Assembly: GCA_021613535.1 (NCBI GenBank)
Contig: CP075494.1
Coordinates: forward strand, 4,464,001-4,528,000
From: Adineta vaga
Taxonomy: Eukaryota > Rotifera
DNA: 64,000 nt
Direction of reading: 5' to 3'
Shown: one piece after another, positions 1 through 13,545 of the stretch
Layout of the letters: every line of letters starts with the position of its first letter
Position numbering within the stretch: the first letter of the stretch is position 1
Made by a program: the position numbers and the translations under genes
Notes under the pieces: generated by a model
Seen by the model: only the letters and a program-made list of their open reading frames with translations
What the model was told of the DNA's origin: nothing
Databases searched by the model: none

Positions 1-481
1 AAACTAATTGAGGAAGACTCCAGATACTATTGAGAATAGTATGAGAAGATACCATTAGTTTAAAATTACATTTAATTATACTTAAATATGTAAGATATGA
101 TAATTGATGCCATTCAATTAGTAATTTTTCCATTATTTTTGGAGATTCAATACAATACAAAGAAAGTGCACGTAGCTGTGACAATTGAAGAAAGGATGGA
201 AAATAAGTTGGAATATATTTTGTTTGTCCTGGTGTATATTTGTCATCAGAAAGACGTAATGAAATAATTTGATTTTGAATTGATGGAAGATATTTTTGAC
301 ATATAAGATGAAAATCAGATTTGGAAATCGATTTAAAATCAAGATGATATGATTGAAATTGTTTGAGTAAAAGCGTATGAAATCGATAATTAAGATCGTA
401 GAATGCATGGAAAAGATCTTGAATTTTGAAATATTCGAAAATATCAAGTAAAAGTTCATTGGCTAAACATTCAAAATTCAT
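1..481 (-). CDS. F-box-like/LRR-type protein, N-terminal part (runs off the left edge)
   Basis: The minus-strand frame starts at the ATG at 479-481 and stays open for 160 codons to the window edge. It begins MNFECLANELLLDIFEYF, the F-box-like signature (L.NELL.DIF.YF), and continues with a leucine- and isoleucine-rich region resembling irregular LRRs. The same layout appears in the complete gene at 39829-41788 (LEDLSNELIYDIFDYL), so the two look like family members. F-box proteins usually recruit substrates to SCF ubiquitin ligases; that role is inferred from the motif only. The start is taken at this ATG because the F-box begins immediately after it; a short upstream exon, as in the 39.8 kb gene, cannot be excluded. 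The C-terminus is not in the window. Confidence 0.7.
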   Translation of the reverse strand, partial: MNFECLANELLLDIFEYFKIQDLFHAFYDLNYRFHTLLLKQFQSYHLDFKSISKSDFHLICQKYLPSIQNQIISLRLSDDKYTPGQTKYIPTYFPSFLQLSQLRALSLYCIESPKIMEKLLIEWHQLSYLTYLSIIKCNFKLMVSSHTILNSIWSLPQLV

Positions 482-2170
482 CTTCGTAAGAGTAAACGGA
501 CTGCTTATTTGATGATCGTTCGAATCTTTAGATAGGAATATTAAAACACATGTATTTTGAGAAGAAGAAAGACGGCATTGAATAATATTTACTTATAATG
601 ACTCATATTGGTAAAAAGAATATTTTCGCCGTGATAGGTATAGTGTAAAGATGCAAAATTTGACGTTGTTTTTTTGTGATGAGACTCAACATGATTGGAT
701 GAATATTCTACAGAAATATCAAGCTGAAGTTTTTCAATGATAATAAGCTGCTCGAAAGTATTTGTGAAACTAGCGCCCTCTACAACACTTTTCTATTCGT
801 TTTCTCTCTCGGTTTTTGACTCGATGTATATATACATATATATCCTTGGTTATCTCTGCCATGAAAACAGTCCACAGTATTATGTTTTCTTCCGTAATTC
901 ACGAAACTCATCGCTATGTGTATACAAAAACATGATCTGTTCAAAAGACATAATAGAAGACCCAGGTCTTTTAATACGTCCATGGCTTTAGTCGATTGAA
1001 ATCGGTGACAGAATACGATGGTAGATTTGATAGATAGTGTAAAAATCAATGTAGAATGACGTTTAGTGAAATGACACAAATAGAACGGATATTGTTTCCT
1101 GGCGATATCACCATTACAATACATATAAGTTTATTTTAATATGTAAGAAATACAGTTATTTCATGTGAAGAAAAAAACATCTAGTACGAGAGATAAAGCG
1201 AAACAATATTGCAGGTAAAAATGAAGATAAAAGGAGTACAACATTATATCTAACAAAAAAAACATGCCGTTAATGTGCCACAATTTGTATACAAGGGGTG
1301 TGTTAAAGATAAGAAAATATGGTGAAATTCAATTTGAAAGTTTTTTTTTTAATACGAATCTAACCTAGCTGAGATGTTAATTATTGTATTTGATTTGATT
1401 TGATTTTCGAAAAGATGTATGAAGTAAATTGTACAAAAGGCAAACAACTAATATAATGAAAATGATAGACGAATGCATTAGCTAAATGTTTTCCAGATGA
1501 AAATTATGTTTAAAGAAACTATTACGCAATAAAAAAATATATCATTCGATCAATCTTTATTAAATTTCGATTTTTTCTAATACTTAAATTTTATGAAGAG
1601 GCTTAGTTAAGGTAAAGTTCATTATTGGGACTAAATGTACCGATACAAGTATAAATCCTGGGAGCTCTAAAGGTTAACCATTTGAAAGGTCTTAACTAAC
1701 ACTTACAATCGTTCGATTCTTATTTTTGTCGAGAACGATCAAAAGAAAATTCATCCAGTTCATGATGGCCTTTACACTTATATCAATCACACCAAAGTCT
1801 TCGTACATAAATATACTTAAGATTAGATAAATTTTTGTAAGATTTTTCTCTATCTCTCTTTCATTAATAACAAAATTGAAATAGACCACAAAACGATGTT
1901 AACCGTCGTTGATCATCGACTACAATTTTAATTAGATTTAGTTTACTAAATCTTAAAACGTTACTTTGATTTACAAATGTATTAAACGAATAAGAAAAAA
2001 AAGGGATATTTTATCGTTATTGTATGGATATCATGATTACAATGCTCTTTTTTTCACGATATCGTGTTGTATATAACACTACTTGGTTTCTTTTACCTAT
2101 AGTTGCATAAAAGAAAAAGAAGAAAAAAAACAACGTCATCATTTCATTGAGAATTATTTGGTTGAATACG
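482..2170. other. Gene-poor stretch between the F-box-like and cytochrome b561 genes
   Basis: AT-rich sequence with a short TA microsatellite near 828-845. Short open frames (for example 780-1124 and 1692-1889 on the minus strand) show no recognisable domain, no convincing splice structure and low-complexity composition. I treat the stretch as intergenic and promoter sequence for the two divergent genes. Confidence 0.5.
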
Positions 2171-2930
2171 ATGTCTTTCCTCGATGGTAAAGAGATCTAT
2201 CCAATATTATTAGTATCTGCTGAAATATTTGGTTTATTAAGTGTAATATTGGTTGGTTTATTATTTGATAAACATGTTTTCATAGGTACATATGATTGGA
2301 AAAGCAATCCATTTAGTTATCATCCTTTAATGATGACTCTTGGATTAGTATTTTGTTATGGAAATGCGATTCTTATATATCGAACATTTCGAACTTTACC
2401 AAAACTAATTGTAAAGATTGGTCATGCAGTTTTTCTAATTGTATCATTGATTTGTGGTCTTGTGGGATTTTTTGCCATTCTTCGAAGTAAAAATGTTGGC
2501 AAACGACCACATTTTATGACCTATCATTCATGGCTTGGTTTAACAACATTAATTTTATTTGCTCTACAATGGCTTTGTGGTTTCATATGCTTTTTAGTTC
2601 CACAATTGAGTTTAGATATTCGACGATTATATATGCCAAGGTATGAACAGAAATAAGTTGTTTTTTTCTTCTTTATAATTTGATTATTCCTATCTTAGTC
2701 ATCGACTTTGTGGTAAAATAATCTTTGTATCAGCTGTAATTGCAATTTTAACTGGTTTGTCGGAACATGGAATGGGTTCATCGTTTTTTACTGACAATGA
2801 TGCTCAACGAAAACGGCGTTTAATTATGAATTTTTTTGGTGTATTCACAAGTTTATTTTGTGTAACAGTGATTTATTTATTGTCGAAACCTGAATATCAA
2901 CGTCCACCCGATACACATGTTGAAGAATGA
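2171..2930 (+). CDS. Cytochrome b561 family transmembrane ferrireductase (two exons)
   Basis: Exons 2171-2640 and 2699-2930, with a 58-bp GT-AG intron, encode 233 aa. This family transfers electrons from ascorbate across membranes to ferric iron or monodehydroascorbate. The sequence predicts about six membrane helices. It carries the four haem-ligand histidines of the family: His51 in YHPLMM, His85 in KIGH, His119 in YHSW and His158 in PSHRL, the last codon pair being assembled across the splice. The start is the first ATG (MSFLDGKEIY); the frame is open further upstream but without another ATG. A poly(A) signal AATAAA lies at 2971-2976, about 40 bp after the stop. Length and topology fit CYB561-type proteins; I cannot assign a particular paralogue. 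Confidence 0.9.
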
Positions 2931-2997
2931 ATATAAAAATCAAAATGACGTTTTTTTTGCGAGTTCATTGAATAAAATGATTTTATTAGTTTCGAAT

Positions 2998-3620
2998 TTA
3001 TTGATATTTTTGTCGAAGTTCATAAATATGCTTTTTAATATAATGAAAGATTTTGAATTGATAATTGTCGAGCACAGTATCAATGGCTTGTCTGAAAGAT
3101 AAAAGAGCTTCTTTGTAGCGACCTAGATTTTCGTACACTTGAACGATGAAGTCTTTAGGTAGACATTCATTGCTCATGTTCATAATTCTGCGAGAGATTT
3201 TCATGAGTTTCTAAAACTTTTGGATATTCTTTCGTAACCTTATAAATTTTAGCCATGTACTCATAAGTATTGGCTAGACTGATGGGATGGAATGGATTCG
3301 ATTCTTCTTGATAATTGAGTGCTTCCTGTAGATATATTAATGCTTCTGTGTAATTTTCCATGTCTATATGCACTAAAGCAATATCATTACAAATTGCAGG
3401 AGTTCGATAATGATGCAACACTTTGTTGTAAAATCAAGTGCGTCGAGATATTTACATTGTTTTCTTTTAGTTAATCCAATTCGGTGATAATGATGATAAA
3501 GTTCTCTGATATCAGATTTATTTGAATACTCTAAGGATATCATAAAAAGTTATTTGGCTTCTTCCAATTTTCCTAAATTGAGGATGTTTCTTTCCAAGCA
3601 CACGATCGTATTTCAGCTTT
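2998..3620 (-). pseudogene. Decayed tetratricopeptide-repeat (kinesin-light-chain-like TPR) gene
   Basis: Read on the minus strand, the pieces give consecutive TPR-like helices: NLGKLEEAK, then IALVHIDMENYTEALIYLQEAL with LANTYEYMAKIY, then NLGRYKEALLSFRQAI. They are not in one frame. There is an in-frame TAA at 3550-3552, a shift near 3413-3425 and another near 3170-3200. The 3' end closes at a TAA at 2998. TPR arrays of this type are common in bdelloid genomes, sometimes fused to an ADP-ribosyltransferase domain, but no enzymatic domain is visible here. A second TPR remnant is at 17808-18176. With three lesions in about 600 bp, this is a pseudogene rather than a sequencing artefact. Confidence 0.7.
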
Positions 3621-4553
3621 TTTTTATGAACAAGGATGAATCTTTTTCATCAGTGACAACAGCCTTTGTAGATGATGCTGCTTTTTTGCCATTCATCAAG
3701 AACGCGTATGTTTATTGGAACTTAATATCTTAAACTGCGACACTACACCTACCACCTAAAATGAAAATAATATTGAAAGAAGTTCCGATTTATTCGACAA
3801 AAGAGAAACTGCAGTTTGAGAATAGATTAAGTAAAGACTCGCTACATATTCGATCACGAATTCTGATCTTATAAATCTGTTTTTTTAATCACAATAAAAC
3901 ACTAAACCTCTTCTGTCTTTACGGCTTGTCCGATTGGAGTGTATATATTTTTAATTTCTGTTATATGATGAAAACATTTTTCAGATATATATGAAAGCTA
4001 TAAAGAAAAAAACTTCGAAAAACTCATTCAGTTTTGTTATACATTCAAAATGTGAAATGACTGAAACTAAATCAGAAGATATTTGATAAAACACATTAGT
4101 TTATAGATTTTGTCTATGAAAAGACAATGGTCAGTTGCTTTATTTGTTGATATTGATAGAAGCACGTTGGAGTACATTCTCATTGATCTTTGAATTCATA
4201 TGAGGTTATTCTATCTTCAGAAATTTTTTATTTATTTAAAGTAAGCTGTAGAATTCTTTCTATATGTAAAATTATGTTGGAAATTTTTTCTTCCGTTCTT
4301 TGTTTTTTTATTCCACGTGCGTTGACATGTTCTTTTCAACAATATTTTCTTTTTTCTATAGACTTATGTTTTAACCATGAATTTTAAAAATACGCAATTT
4401 CAAGATAAGTTAGGTTGGTAAACTAAGTATTTTTTTTTATCAAAGGAAATTAAGAGTGTATAATTGCATGATGATCTCAGTTTATATCTGTCTCTTATTC
4501 CCTCAGATTTCTATTCGATGATTTATTTACATTTGTAATTTAAGATTGAATCC
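3621..4553. other. Intergenic stretch, no recognisable gene
   Basis: AT-rich, with homopolymer runs and short ORFs only (for example 4190-4387 plus, which shows no domain). The first 100 bp may hold further degenerate sequence of the TPR pseudogene (DEWQKSS-like), too weak to annotate. The rest is presumed 5' flank of the GTPase gene. Confidence 0.5.
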
Positions 4554-7481
4554 ATGTCTAAAGTAACAAAAATAATTGTGAACATGAAAAATCAAGTTAT
4601 ACAGTTTGTGAGTAGTGATCGGTTATTATCAGATCTACCATCTATAGAACGTTCAGCTGTTGATAAGTATGTTACACTCGGATCACAATATGATATACGT
4701 ACAGATACTATCGTCAAGAATGAGAATATGCAAATTAAATCAGACATTATACATTTCAAAACAAAACCGATATGTCGATTGATAAGAGGGGCTGAACTGA
4801 AAGATGAAAGTGTTCTGCGCATACTTGGAGTTGATGATAATATTCGTCTAAGTATTGCGTTAAAGATTATTGAACCAAAAGGAATCTGTTCAGTTACTGA
4901 ATATCCATTTCCAATTCGTGATAAAACTCGTCTTATCTATTATTTTCATCAAAGTCGAACTGATTCTTTCGTGGAAAAATTATCTGAAAATCTAACTTAT
5001 TTCAATCAGTTAATTCCTGATCCTTTATCTACTCATATAATTACTAAGGTTAGCTATGGTATTGTTGTTGTCATTCTTTTTCAACTCAATACTGATGATC
5101 AATCGTCAATAAGTAAAATCGACAACATTCTCCTAAAGTTAACTTCACATTTGGAAAATCATCCAGATGTGGGCTCTTCTATCGCACGAAATGATGAAGA
5201 AATTTTAAGATTTATCGATTCAATAACGATATATTCAAACATTGATGGCTTTCCTAATTCACAAAATATTTTTCACATATGCGAAAACACAAAACATTGA
5301 ACAAAATTTAGAAATTCATCGGCCATTGAGTTTCAACCTACAAACTCTTGCTCAATTTTATTCTTCAAATACTTCAAATACGTCGTTCACGATTGATAGA
5401 AAGTATGTTAATGATATCGAATCATATCTTTCATCATTATCTGTTCGACGAAACACGTTAGAAAAAATCTTGAGTGATTTATCCGAAAACTTACAAGATA
5501 ATCTTACTGAACAATTCAATTATATCAACAAGAGATCTAGTCAACTAAACAACTATTATTTAACAGAAGTTAAGATTCTCAAAGATGAAGTCATTGCAAT
5601 TCGTAATGGACAACATTCTTTAGATAATCTTCAAAAATTGCTCAATAAAGTGGATAAAGAATCATTGAAAATAGAACTCAATGATTTGTTAACTGATGCA
5701 GTTAGTTTGAAAGAGAAAAACAAGCTCGTTGTCTATTTGCAACAAAAGCAAATCACTTATTTGAATGTGAAGTATATTGACATCGCCCAAGATGATCCAT
5801 TTCCAGTTGTAGAACAAAAACTATTACGAAATGAGCCAAATTCTCAAATATTTTGTACAAATGATCATTTACAAAAAAATGAAAAACGTCGATGGGATGA
5901 AATGTTTCCACAGTTCATCGAACAACGAAAAAAGCTTCCAAATTTACATTTAATTTATGCTGATTTCACATATTCTACTTATGAACTCCAAGGATCGAAA
6001 ATCATCTATTCTAAGCAATCATTGAAAACATCTCCAGAACCTCCTTCACTGAAAGATGATTCCACAATAAAACTTCTCTTGTACGGCGAATCTGGAGTTG
6101 GAAAATCGACATTTATCAATGCATTTGCCAATTATCTTCAATTTGAAAGTATTGAACAAGCTCGATTAGGAAAAGCACTTGTTCTTATTCCTGTTTCATT
6201 TCTAATAACAATTAATGATCAATTCGAGGAGAGATTAATTGAATTTGGTCATGATGATGCAAATGAAAATCATAATGATCAAGGTCAATCTGTAACTCAA
6301 CATTGTAAATCATATGAATTTCATCTTTTAAATGGTCAAAAACTCGAAATCATTGATACACCTGGTTTTGGTGATACACGTGGACAAAATCAAGATGATG
6401 AAAATCTTCGTGGAATCTTTTCTTACCTTGATAATGTATCACATTTAAATGCATTGTGTATTTTATTAAAACCAAATGTGAATAAATTAAATCCAACATT
6501 TCGATCATCTTTGATGCAGATTCTTGATTTCTTTGGAAATGATTTTCATCCAAATATCTTCTTTTGTTTTACAAATTGTCAATCAACATTCTTTAGTATT
6601 GGTGATACTGGTCCCATTTTACGAAAATTTCTTCAAAGATATCCAGAAAAGAAGATTAATTTGAAAAAAGAGAATACTTTTTGTTTCGATAGCGAATCAT
6701 TTCGATATTTAGTTGCATCGGGTAGGTCAATTCAATTTGATCAACAATTTATAGAACAGTTTCAATCAAGTTGGAAGAGATCAGTGGAAGAATCGAATCG
6801 TTTTATTGATAAAATATGTTCAAAAGAGAGACAACTTCATATCGATGGAACATGGATATCGATGGAAGAAATCAAACGAGAAATCAATGATCTCCATCGA
6901 CCAATGTTAGAAACAATTAGAAATCTTATTCGAAATATGATTCTTAGTGCAGAAGGATTTTGCATTCAATTGAAACCAAGTGTTATTCTATCGTCGATGT
7001 ATTTATGTTACAAATTAAATCGAATTTGTCAAGATTTCAAAGGAATCAATATAATGCTTGATAATATTCATCCATCAAGTGATCAATGTGAAAGTGAACA
7101 TCTCATGACAAATTATCGCTTAATTATGAACTAAATGTTAAGCCGAATGATCAGTCAACTGAAGATCTTAAGACGGATATCTGTGCTATAAGTAAAACAA
7201 GTGCTCAATTTGACTATGTTTTGAATAATGATCATCGAGCATTTCTCTTTGGTATCGATCGAATGGTCCAAGAAGAAGAATCAATATGTAAACAATATCA
7301 GAAAAACGCTTTGAACCAAAAATTATTACGTCAATTGAAACAATTAAAAGATGACTACGATGATAATTGGAATGAAGTATGTTCGATGGACAAAAATGAA
7401 TTGTTGAAGAATATTAATTCAAGAATCGAAGGAATAAAGAATATAGCAATGATCTGTCAACAACTTCATCTTTTGATGTGA
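4554..7481 (+). pseudogene. Large P-loop GTPase (AIG1/septin-like G domain) with two opposing frameshifts
   Basis: Three plus-strand frames join into one protein of about 975 codons: 4554 to about 5290, about 5290 to 7120, and about 7120 to 7481. The first junction has one surplus base and the second lacks one, so the net frame is restored; no GT-AG intron fits either. The middle part has a coiled-coil-like stretch and then a G domain. G1 is GESGVGKST (nt 6085-6111), G3 is DTPGFGDTRG (from nt 6355), and a G4-like position reads FTNCQS rather than TKxD. The C-terminal third is helical. Such lone G-domain proteins occur widely in rotifers and other eukaryotes; the cellular role is unknown. It could be a recently broken gene or an intact gene with two assembly indels. 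No transmembrane segment or signal peptide is seen. Confidence 0.7.
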
Positions 7482-8001
7482 ATAAAAGAATTTTGAACTG
7501 TGTAATTGTTTGTCAATCGTTTTGACTTTTATTGTATTCGTTTTCTTGACGATTAAATAATGCGATAAGAACAGTGGTAAGGACTTTTGTTGACTAGAAT
7601 GGTAATGAAAATAGAACTCAGTGAGAGATTTGAAGAGAAATATAGAAAGGTTGATAGAGAATGTGTCACTAATGGTGATTCAAATTTATCTAATGGAAAA
7701 CGCAAAATTGAATGGATGAAAGGAAATTAGATAAGTGAGTTCAATAGATCTAATTTTGCTTCTTTTTATCTATTCTGATAACGCATACTTCCATCAGTCA
7801 TTCACAGTAAGACTTAAAAGTTTGTGATTCTTTGATGTTGTGATCATTCTACACAATTTCAGTTTCTTTTTTTATTTATAATCGAACGTGTTAAAATAAC
7901 TTATAGACATTATATAGAATGTAAAAGAACGTGATTTTCTCCTATGATAATACATTTAACTCTGAGTTTATTGATACTCTATAGTCACTCGTATTCTGAT
8001 A
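7482..8001. other. Intergenic region upstream of the LDLa/7TM receptor gene
   Basis: No coding signal. The following gene lacks an obvious TATA box close to its ATG. I see nothing else to annotate. Confidence 0.5.
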
Positions 8002-11000
8002 ATGTTTTTAGTTAGAACGTATTTATTCATTATATTTCCATTTCTATCTGATCACAATCCAGTTTATTTATTTAATACAGAAGATAATGATAATGTCGAA
8101 TATTATGATTGTATGTTATTGAATACTGTTCCATATTGCCGTCAGCCAGCAATTCCACTGAATTTAAGTCGGAATCATCTGAATTCTAGTTGTTATCATC
8201 AAGGAGTACATCGGACCTTTGCAAAGTTACGAAATTCCAGTAAAAACTCTCGGGAAATTCTCCACCAATTTCGATCAAGTATTGAAAAAGCTGAAGAATA
8301 TGCTTTATATTTATCTGGTCATGGAAAATCGCAGGTTATTTGCGAATGTCGAAAAGCTGGTTTCGGAAAGAATTGTGAGTATCAGTTATTAGTTGAAGGA
8401 CATTTCCCAACATTTGAAAATAGTCGAAAATGGCAAGATGATCAAAGACGCAAGTTTCGTTTTTCTATACATGCATTTCAAAAAACTCTATGTTATGAAA
8501 GTCTACAATGTAATTCCGGATTGTTATGTTTGGATTGGCGCGATATTTGTAATGGTCGACAGGAATGTTTCAATGGAATTGATGAAGATTTATGTGATTT
8601 TCTTGAATTTAATGAATGCGAAATAGATGAATATCGTTGTTCGAATGGAATGTGTATTCCAAATGAATATTTTCTTGATGGTGAATATGATTGTATGGAT
8701 TCATCGGATGAACGACATCTATTTAAATCAAATGAATGTGGATATCAATCAGATACATTTGATTGTGATGAACGATTATGTTCGAGATCAGAATGGTCAT
8801 GTGGAGATGGACAATGTATTGATGAAATACATCGATATAATTGGAAAGAAAGTGTAGTCACATCTGATCGACAATGTTTTTCTATGCGTGAATATTTATT
8901 TATGTGTGAATTGAGTAATGATTATCAATTATGGACATTAATTGATGGTCGATGTTATCACTCATCAGTTATTTCAATTGATGAGAAGCGACAAGCAAAT
9001 AATAATTGTATTTATTTAGTTAAATGTGCATTATCAAATGGTACTGAAAAGAATTGTCCTTGTCAACGAAATAATTGTAGTGAGGAAATCAAAAAATATT
9101 GTCCAGCAGAAATTCAATATCCGTCAGAAGGAATTCTGACACCTTATCTTAATGCATACTATACCCGCGATCGGATTTGGTCTGGAATAAAACAACCGGA
9201 TTATTATATGTTGAATGGTAGTATCAAATGCTTTGGTTATCAAGCGCAGATTGATGTAAATATTTCAATTTCTTTTGAAAATCTTTCTCTCTGGAGACAT
9301 GTCGCGTTAGATACGATATTTTGTGAACATGAAAATATTTCAAAGAACTTCACGGGATCTCAATTTCATTCATTATGTTATTCAAATGAATCACATGTTC
9401 TTGGAAAAGACTTACCTTATGCTTTTCGAAATCTTTGTAATCAATGTATTTCTCAATATCGTATTCGTGATGGAATCAAAGATTGTATCAAAGGTGAAGA
9501 TGAATTACTACAGGAAACAAATTTTTGTCCTAATCATCTTTCTCCTTATCGATATCATTGTTTATCTGATCGAACGACTTGTTTAATAGTCAATACACTT
9601 GGTGATTCGATCACACATTGTAATGATAGTGATGATGAATTTATTCATGGAATAGGACAACCATTATCATTGATTAAATGTCAAAACCGTTCAGATGATG
9701 ATTGTCTATTTCTTCGTCAATATATATCAAATTCAAAATCAGATCGAGAGAATAAAAATCAGAAAGAGACTATGCACTTTCGTTTATATTGTAATACATT
9801 TTAGAATTTAACAAATCAATTCGATGAATCACCAGAAATCTGTCAATCATGGAAATGTTCTCAAGATGAATATCAATGTCGAACAGGTCAATGTATTCCA
9901 AAGCATTTTGTCTGTGATAATGAATGGGATTGTTTTGATGCATCTGATGAATTATTTTATACAAATAATTTCAGTATTCATAATCAAAGAATTCAATTCA
10001 AAGAAGAACAATTAAAATGTGCTTTAAATACGAAACAAGAACCTCAACTATTTGATGGTTTATGTAATTTAACAAAAGAATATCCATGTGTTGTGATAGA
10101 TTTGACGTAAGGCTTTCTTTCCAATGATATTCGTTCATGTATCAATTTCAATCAAATCGGTGATATGAAAATCGATTGTTTAGGTGGTATTGATGAACGA
10201 AATACTTTGAAACATTGCAATGGAATGAATCAACTTGGTTTTGTTTTTCAATGTTCATCAACATCAAATCAATGTTTTAATGATGAAAATTTATGTACGA
10301 ATATCAATCAATGTTTGTATCCTAAGGAATTGTGTTCGAAAAATTTGATTGATTGCTCTCGACCGAATGATTTTCGTTGTTTTAATGGAACTTGTATAGA
10401 ACACGGTCGATGCAATGGAAATCTTGATTGTCATTATGGTGAAGATGAATATTGGTGTCATTCGAAAAGCAGTTTAGACAATTCTAAATATTATCGTATG
10501 ATTAAAGAAAGAAATCAATTCAGTATTGATAAACAAAAATCAATTCAATCATCTATTTCGATGGAAAAACAAAATATTTGTGTGAAACGAAATCTTCCAA
10601 TAAATATTTCATCTTTTACTTGTAATCGTGGTGTAAGTGCGTTAAATAATAGAAAAAATCTCGTTTGTTTTTGTCCACCATCCTATTATGGAAATTATTG
10701 TGAATATCATAGTGATCGTTTAACATCCTATATCAATATTGATCTATCTCAATCATCTTATGGTAAAACGAAGAAGACGGTCAATCTAACAATAAAAGTA
10801 CTGACTCTTCTTATTTATGAAAATGAAATTATTTATACACGACAAACTCATCTACGAACTTGGATGGATTTCGATCGCATAGCAAAAAAACGTTCACATT
10901 TGATCTATTCTCGAGATAGAAAATTTCTTGAGATAAGAAAACAACGTCGTAGAAATAGAACATTAATTTTTAATGAGAATTCTTATTCATTACGTTATGA

Positions 11001-13186
11001 AGCATATGAATTAAATGACAAGAATTCGATTGCACTCATTGGAGTTTGGATATATCCAATTCATTTCGATTTTCTTCCGTCATTTCGTTTCGCTAAAACA
11101 CTTCACTTCTATGAAAAACAACATTCTTCAGCATGTTCTTCTAATCCATGTTCGTTTCCACATAGTGATTGTCATATTTTACAAAATAATCGAAGTCAAT
11201 ACATTTGTTTATGTAAATCCGGTTATTCCGGTGAAAATTGTTCCATTTATGATCAACAATGTGCCAATCAATTTTGTTTTCCTCCATCTTTATGTAAACC
11301 AACTTATTTGGGTAAAACAGCGGGTAGTCATTTACCGTTATGTGTATGTCCGTTGCATAGTTATGGAACACGATGTGCTTTAAAACATGATCAATGTTGG
11401 AAAAATGTTTGCAGAAATAATGGTACTTGTTATCCAAGTAACATTGAAATAGGAAAATTTTATTGTTTTTGTCAAGATGATTATTATGGTGAAAAGTGTG
11501 AACTGAAAAAAGGAAGAATTGATATGAAGATTCAGAGAAATAATATAAGTGGAATATCAGTTATACAAAATTATTATATTGATTTCAATACATTCGATCT
11601 TAACCTGGAATATCAAGATCTTATACAACAAACATCTGTTTTATTTTCTTATAAATATGAAGAAACTTATGCTCCAAATATAATTCTATTTAAAAGTTAT
11701 TCAAGTTTTGAGAATCAATATCCAACTATGTTTGTCTTATCATTCGCATTTCAAATGGAAGGTATTAATATTTCAACTGCATTAACAGAGAAAAATAGAT
11801 GTTTGAATAGTAAGGAAGTATTTCCAAATGTTTCCGGTAAGTTAATTTAATCTATTCATGATTTCCAATGACATTTGATTAATTCATTTAGTTTATCAAT
11901 ATCATCAAATTTGCGAGAATAATGTTTCTTTTCCTGATCTCTTCTGTTTCTTTAATGATGAATATCTCTGTTTTTGTGAAGTAAATCATTATCGAGCGGA
12001 ATGTTTTATTTATAATCATCAACTTGATAAATGTGATCAATGTTTTTCCAATGGTCGATGTATTCAAGGTGATTCGAAAGATAATTTCAAATGTTTATGT
12101 TCGAAATGTCACTATGGTTCACGATGTCAATATAGTTCCGAACGATTTTCATTTACACTTGAACAAATTCTAACACATGGTTTATTATCGACGAAAACTT
12201 ATTTGAAGCATATAACATTATGTTTAACAATAATAATTACATGTACTTTTTTTCTTATGGGAATTTGGAATAATTTCTTTACATTCACTACTTTTCATCG
12301 ATCGAAACTTTTACGAACAGGTGTAGGACATTATCTTTATACTGGAAGTATAATCAATCAAATATCCTTATTATTTCTTCTTCTTCGAATTATACATATT
12401 GTTTTAAGTACATACGGAATGACAAGAACAACGAGTAACATGATGAATACATTTTTATGTAAGTTTTTAAGTTATACATTGAGTACATCGAGTCAGTTAG
12501 CGTATTGGTTGATGAGTACTGTTGCTATTGAACGTTTTTATGTTACATGGAATGTGAAAGGAACATGGTTCAAGAAACCATGGGTCGTTTATCGGATTAT
12601 TTTTATCATTGCTATGCTTATTTTATTGATTAATGCACCACAACTTGTTTTTTATGACTCAATTGTTGATACGGATACAATTAAAAAGATTCCAACATGT
12701 GTTCTAATCTATTCTGATCCATTTTGGATGTATCTCAATCAAGTAAATAGTTATCTAAATAGTCTTTTACCATTGCTAATTAATATTATTTGTACAAGTG
12801 GAATAATGTTAATAATTGCTCGACAGAAACTTCTAGCGAATCAAATGTCGATAGCAAAAACAAAAGGAACGCTTGTAGAATCGAATAGAATCGATCAAAC
12901 AGTCGAACGATGGAATTTTTTTCGTAATGTTATTCATGAAAATATCGAATTGATTTTTGGACCAGCGATAACAATTCTACCACAATTATTTTGTTTACCA
13001 CAATTAATTCTTTCGACTAGATTGATTTGTCATGATTTTGATTCGATGATCGTAAGATTTCTATTCTTATTGTCATTCTTCATTTCATTTACTCCTCAAA
13101 CGGTCAGTTTACTACACAAATTTTCGATCAACAAAACTCGGAAAAAAGATTCTCATTTGTTGTCACAAACAATCGAATCATATTGA
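8002..13186 (+). pseudogene. Giant LDLa/EGF-domain seven-transmembrane receptor, interrupted by two in-frame stops
   Basis: Exons 8002-11836 and 11892-13186 (55-bp intron) give a 1710-codon frame. The order is a hydrophobic N-terminus, several LDL-receptor class A modules (for example CNSGLLCLDWRDICNGR and CSNGMCIPNEY followed by D/E-rich SSDE), a long Cys-rich region, three or four EGF-like modules around residues 1040-1170 (CICKSGYSGENC-type), one more EGF-like module after the intron, and a 7TM domain from about residue 1380 to the end. LDLa and EGF arms usually bind ligands or Ca2+; the 7TM tail implies G-protein signalling, with ligand unknown. Two codons are stops in the same frame: TAG at 9802-9804 (codon 601) and TAA at 10108-10110 (codon 703). 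Homology to the inverted paralogue at 20026-24922 continues on both sides. Poly(A) signal AATAAA lies at 13299-13304. Either this is a young pseudogene or the stops are base errors. Confidence 0.75.
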
Positions 13187-13545
13187 ATCATCTCAATATG
13201 TTATTTCAAACACAATCTACAATGAAAATACTTATCTATAGATATATAGAACTAACATTATTCTCATATTACATATACATTGCTTTTGCTATTGCTTGAA
13301 TAAAATCGACATAGAGTCAAATCTCAATTTTGAATGTTTTACACGACTTAAAGTATGTACATGAGTTGAGTGTAACCGATGTGTATCCTTTCTCTTATGT
13401 TTATTTAGTACTGATAGTATTCTTTATATCAAACACGTGTTTCGCCATGCATGACTATGCATCGCACAAAAGATATGAATAAGAGCCCGTTTTTCTTACT
13501 TTTTTTGCTTCATATATTATCAATTATTAGAAAATCATATCGATA
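13187..13545. other. 3' flank of the receptor and 5' flank of the PqiA-like gene
   Basis: Contains the receptor's poly(A) signal at 13299-13304 and no other recognisable feature. Confidence 0.5.

Noticed and set aside
737-1124. Overlapping ORFs on both strands
   Set aside because: No domain, no splice partners and low-complexity composition; treated as chance frames.
2147-2170. Upstream TTG-initiated extension of the cytochrome b561 frame
   Set aside because: Nuclear eukaryotic genes start at ATG; the family pattern begins after the ATG at 2171.
9802-10110. Recoded stop codons (alternative genetic code)
   Set aside because: All other genes in the window end at TAA, TAG or TGA in the expected places, so the standard code applies.
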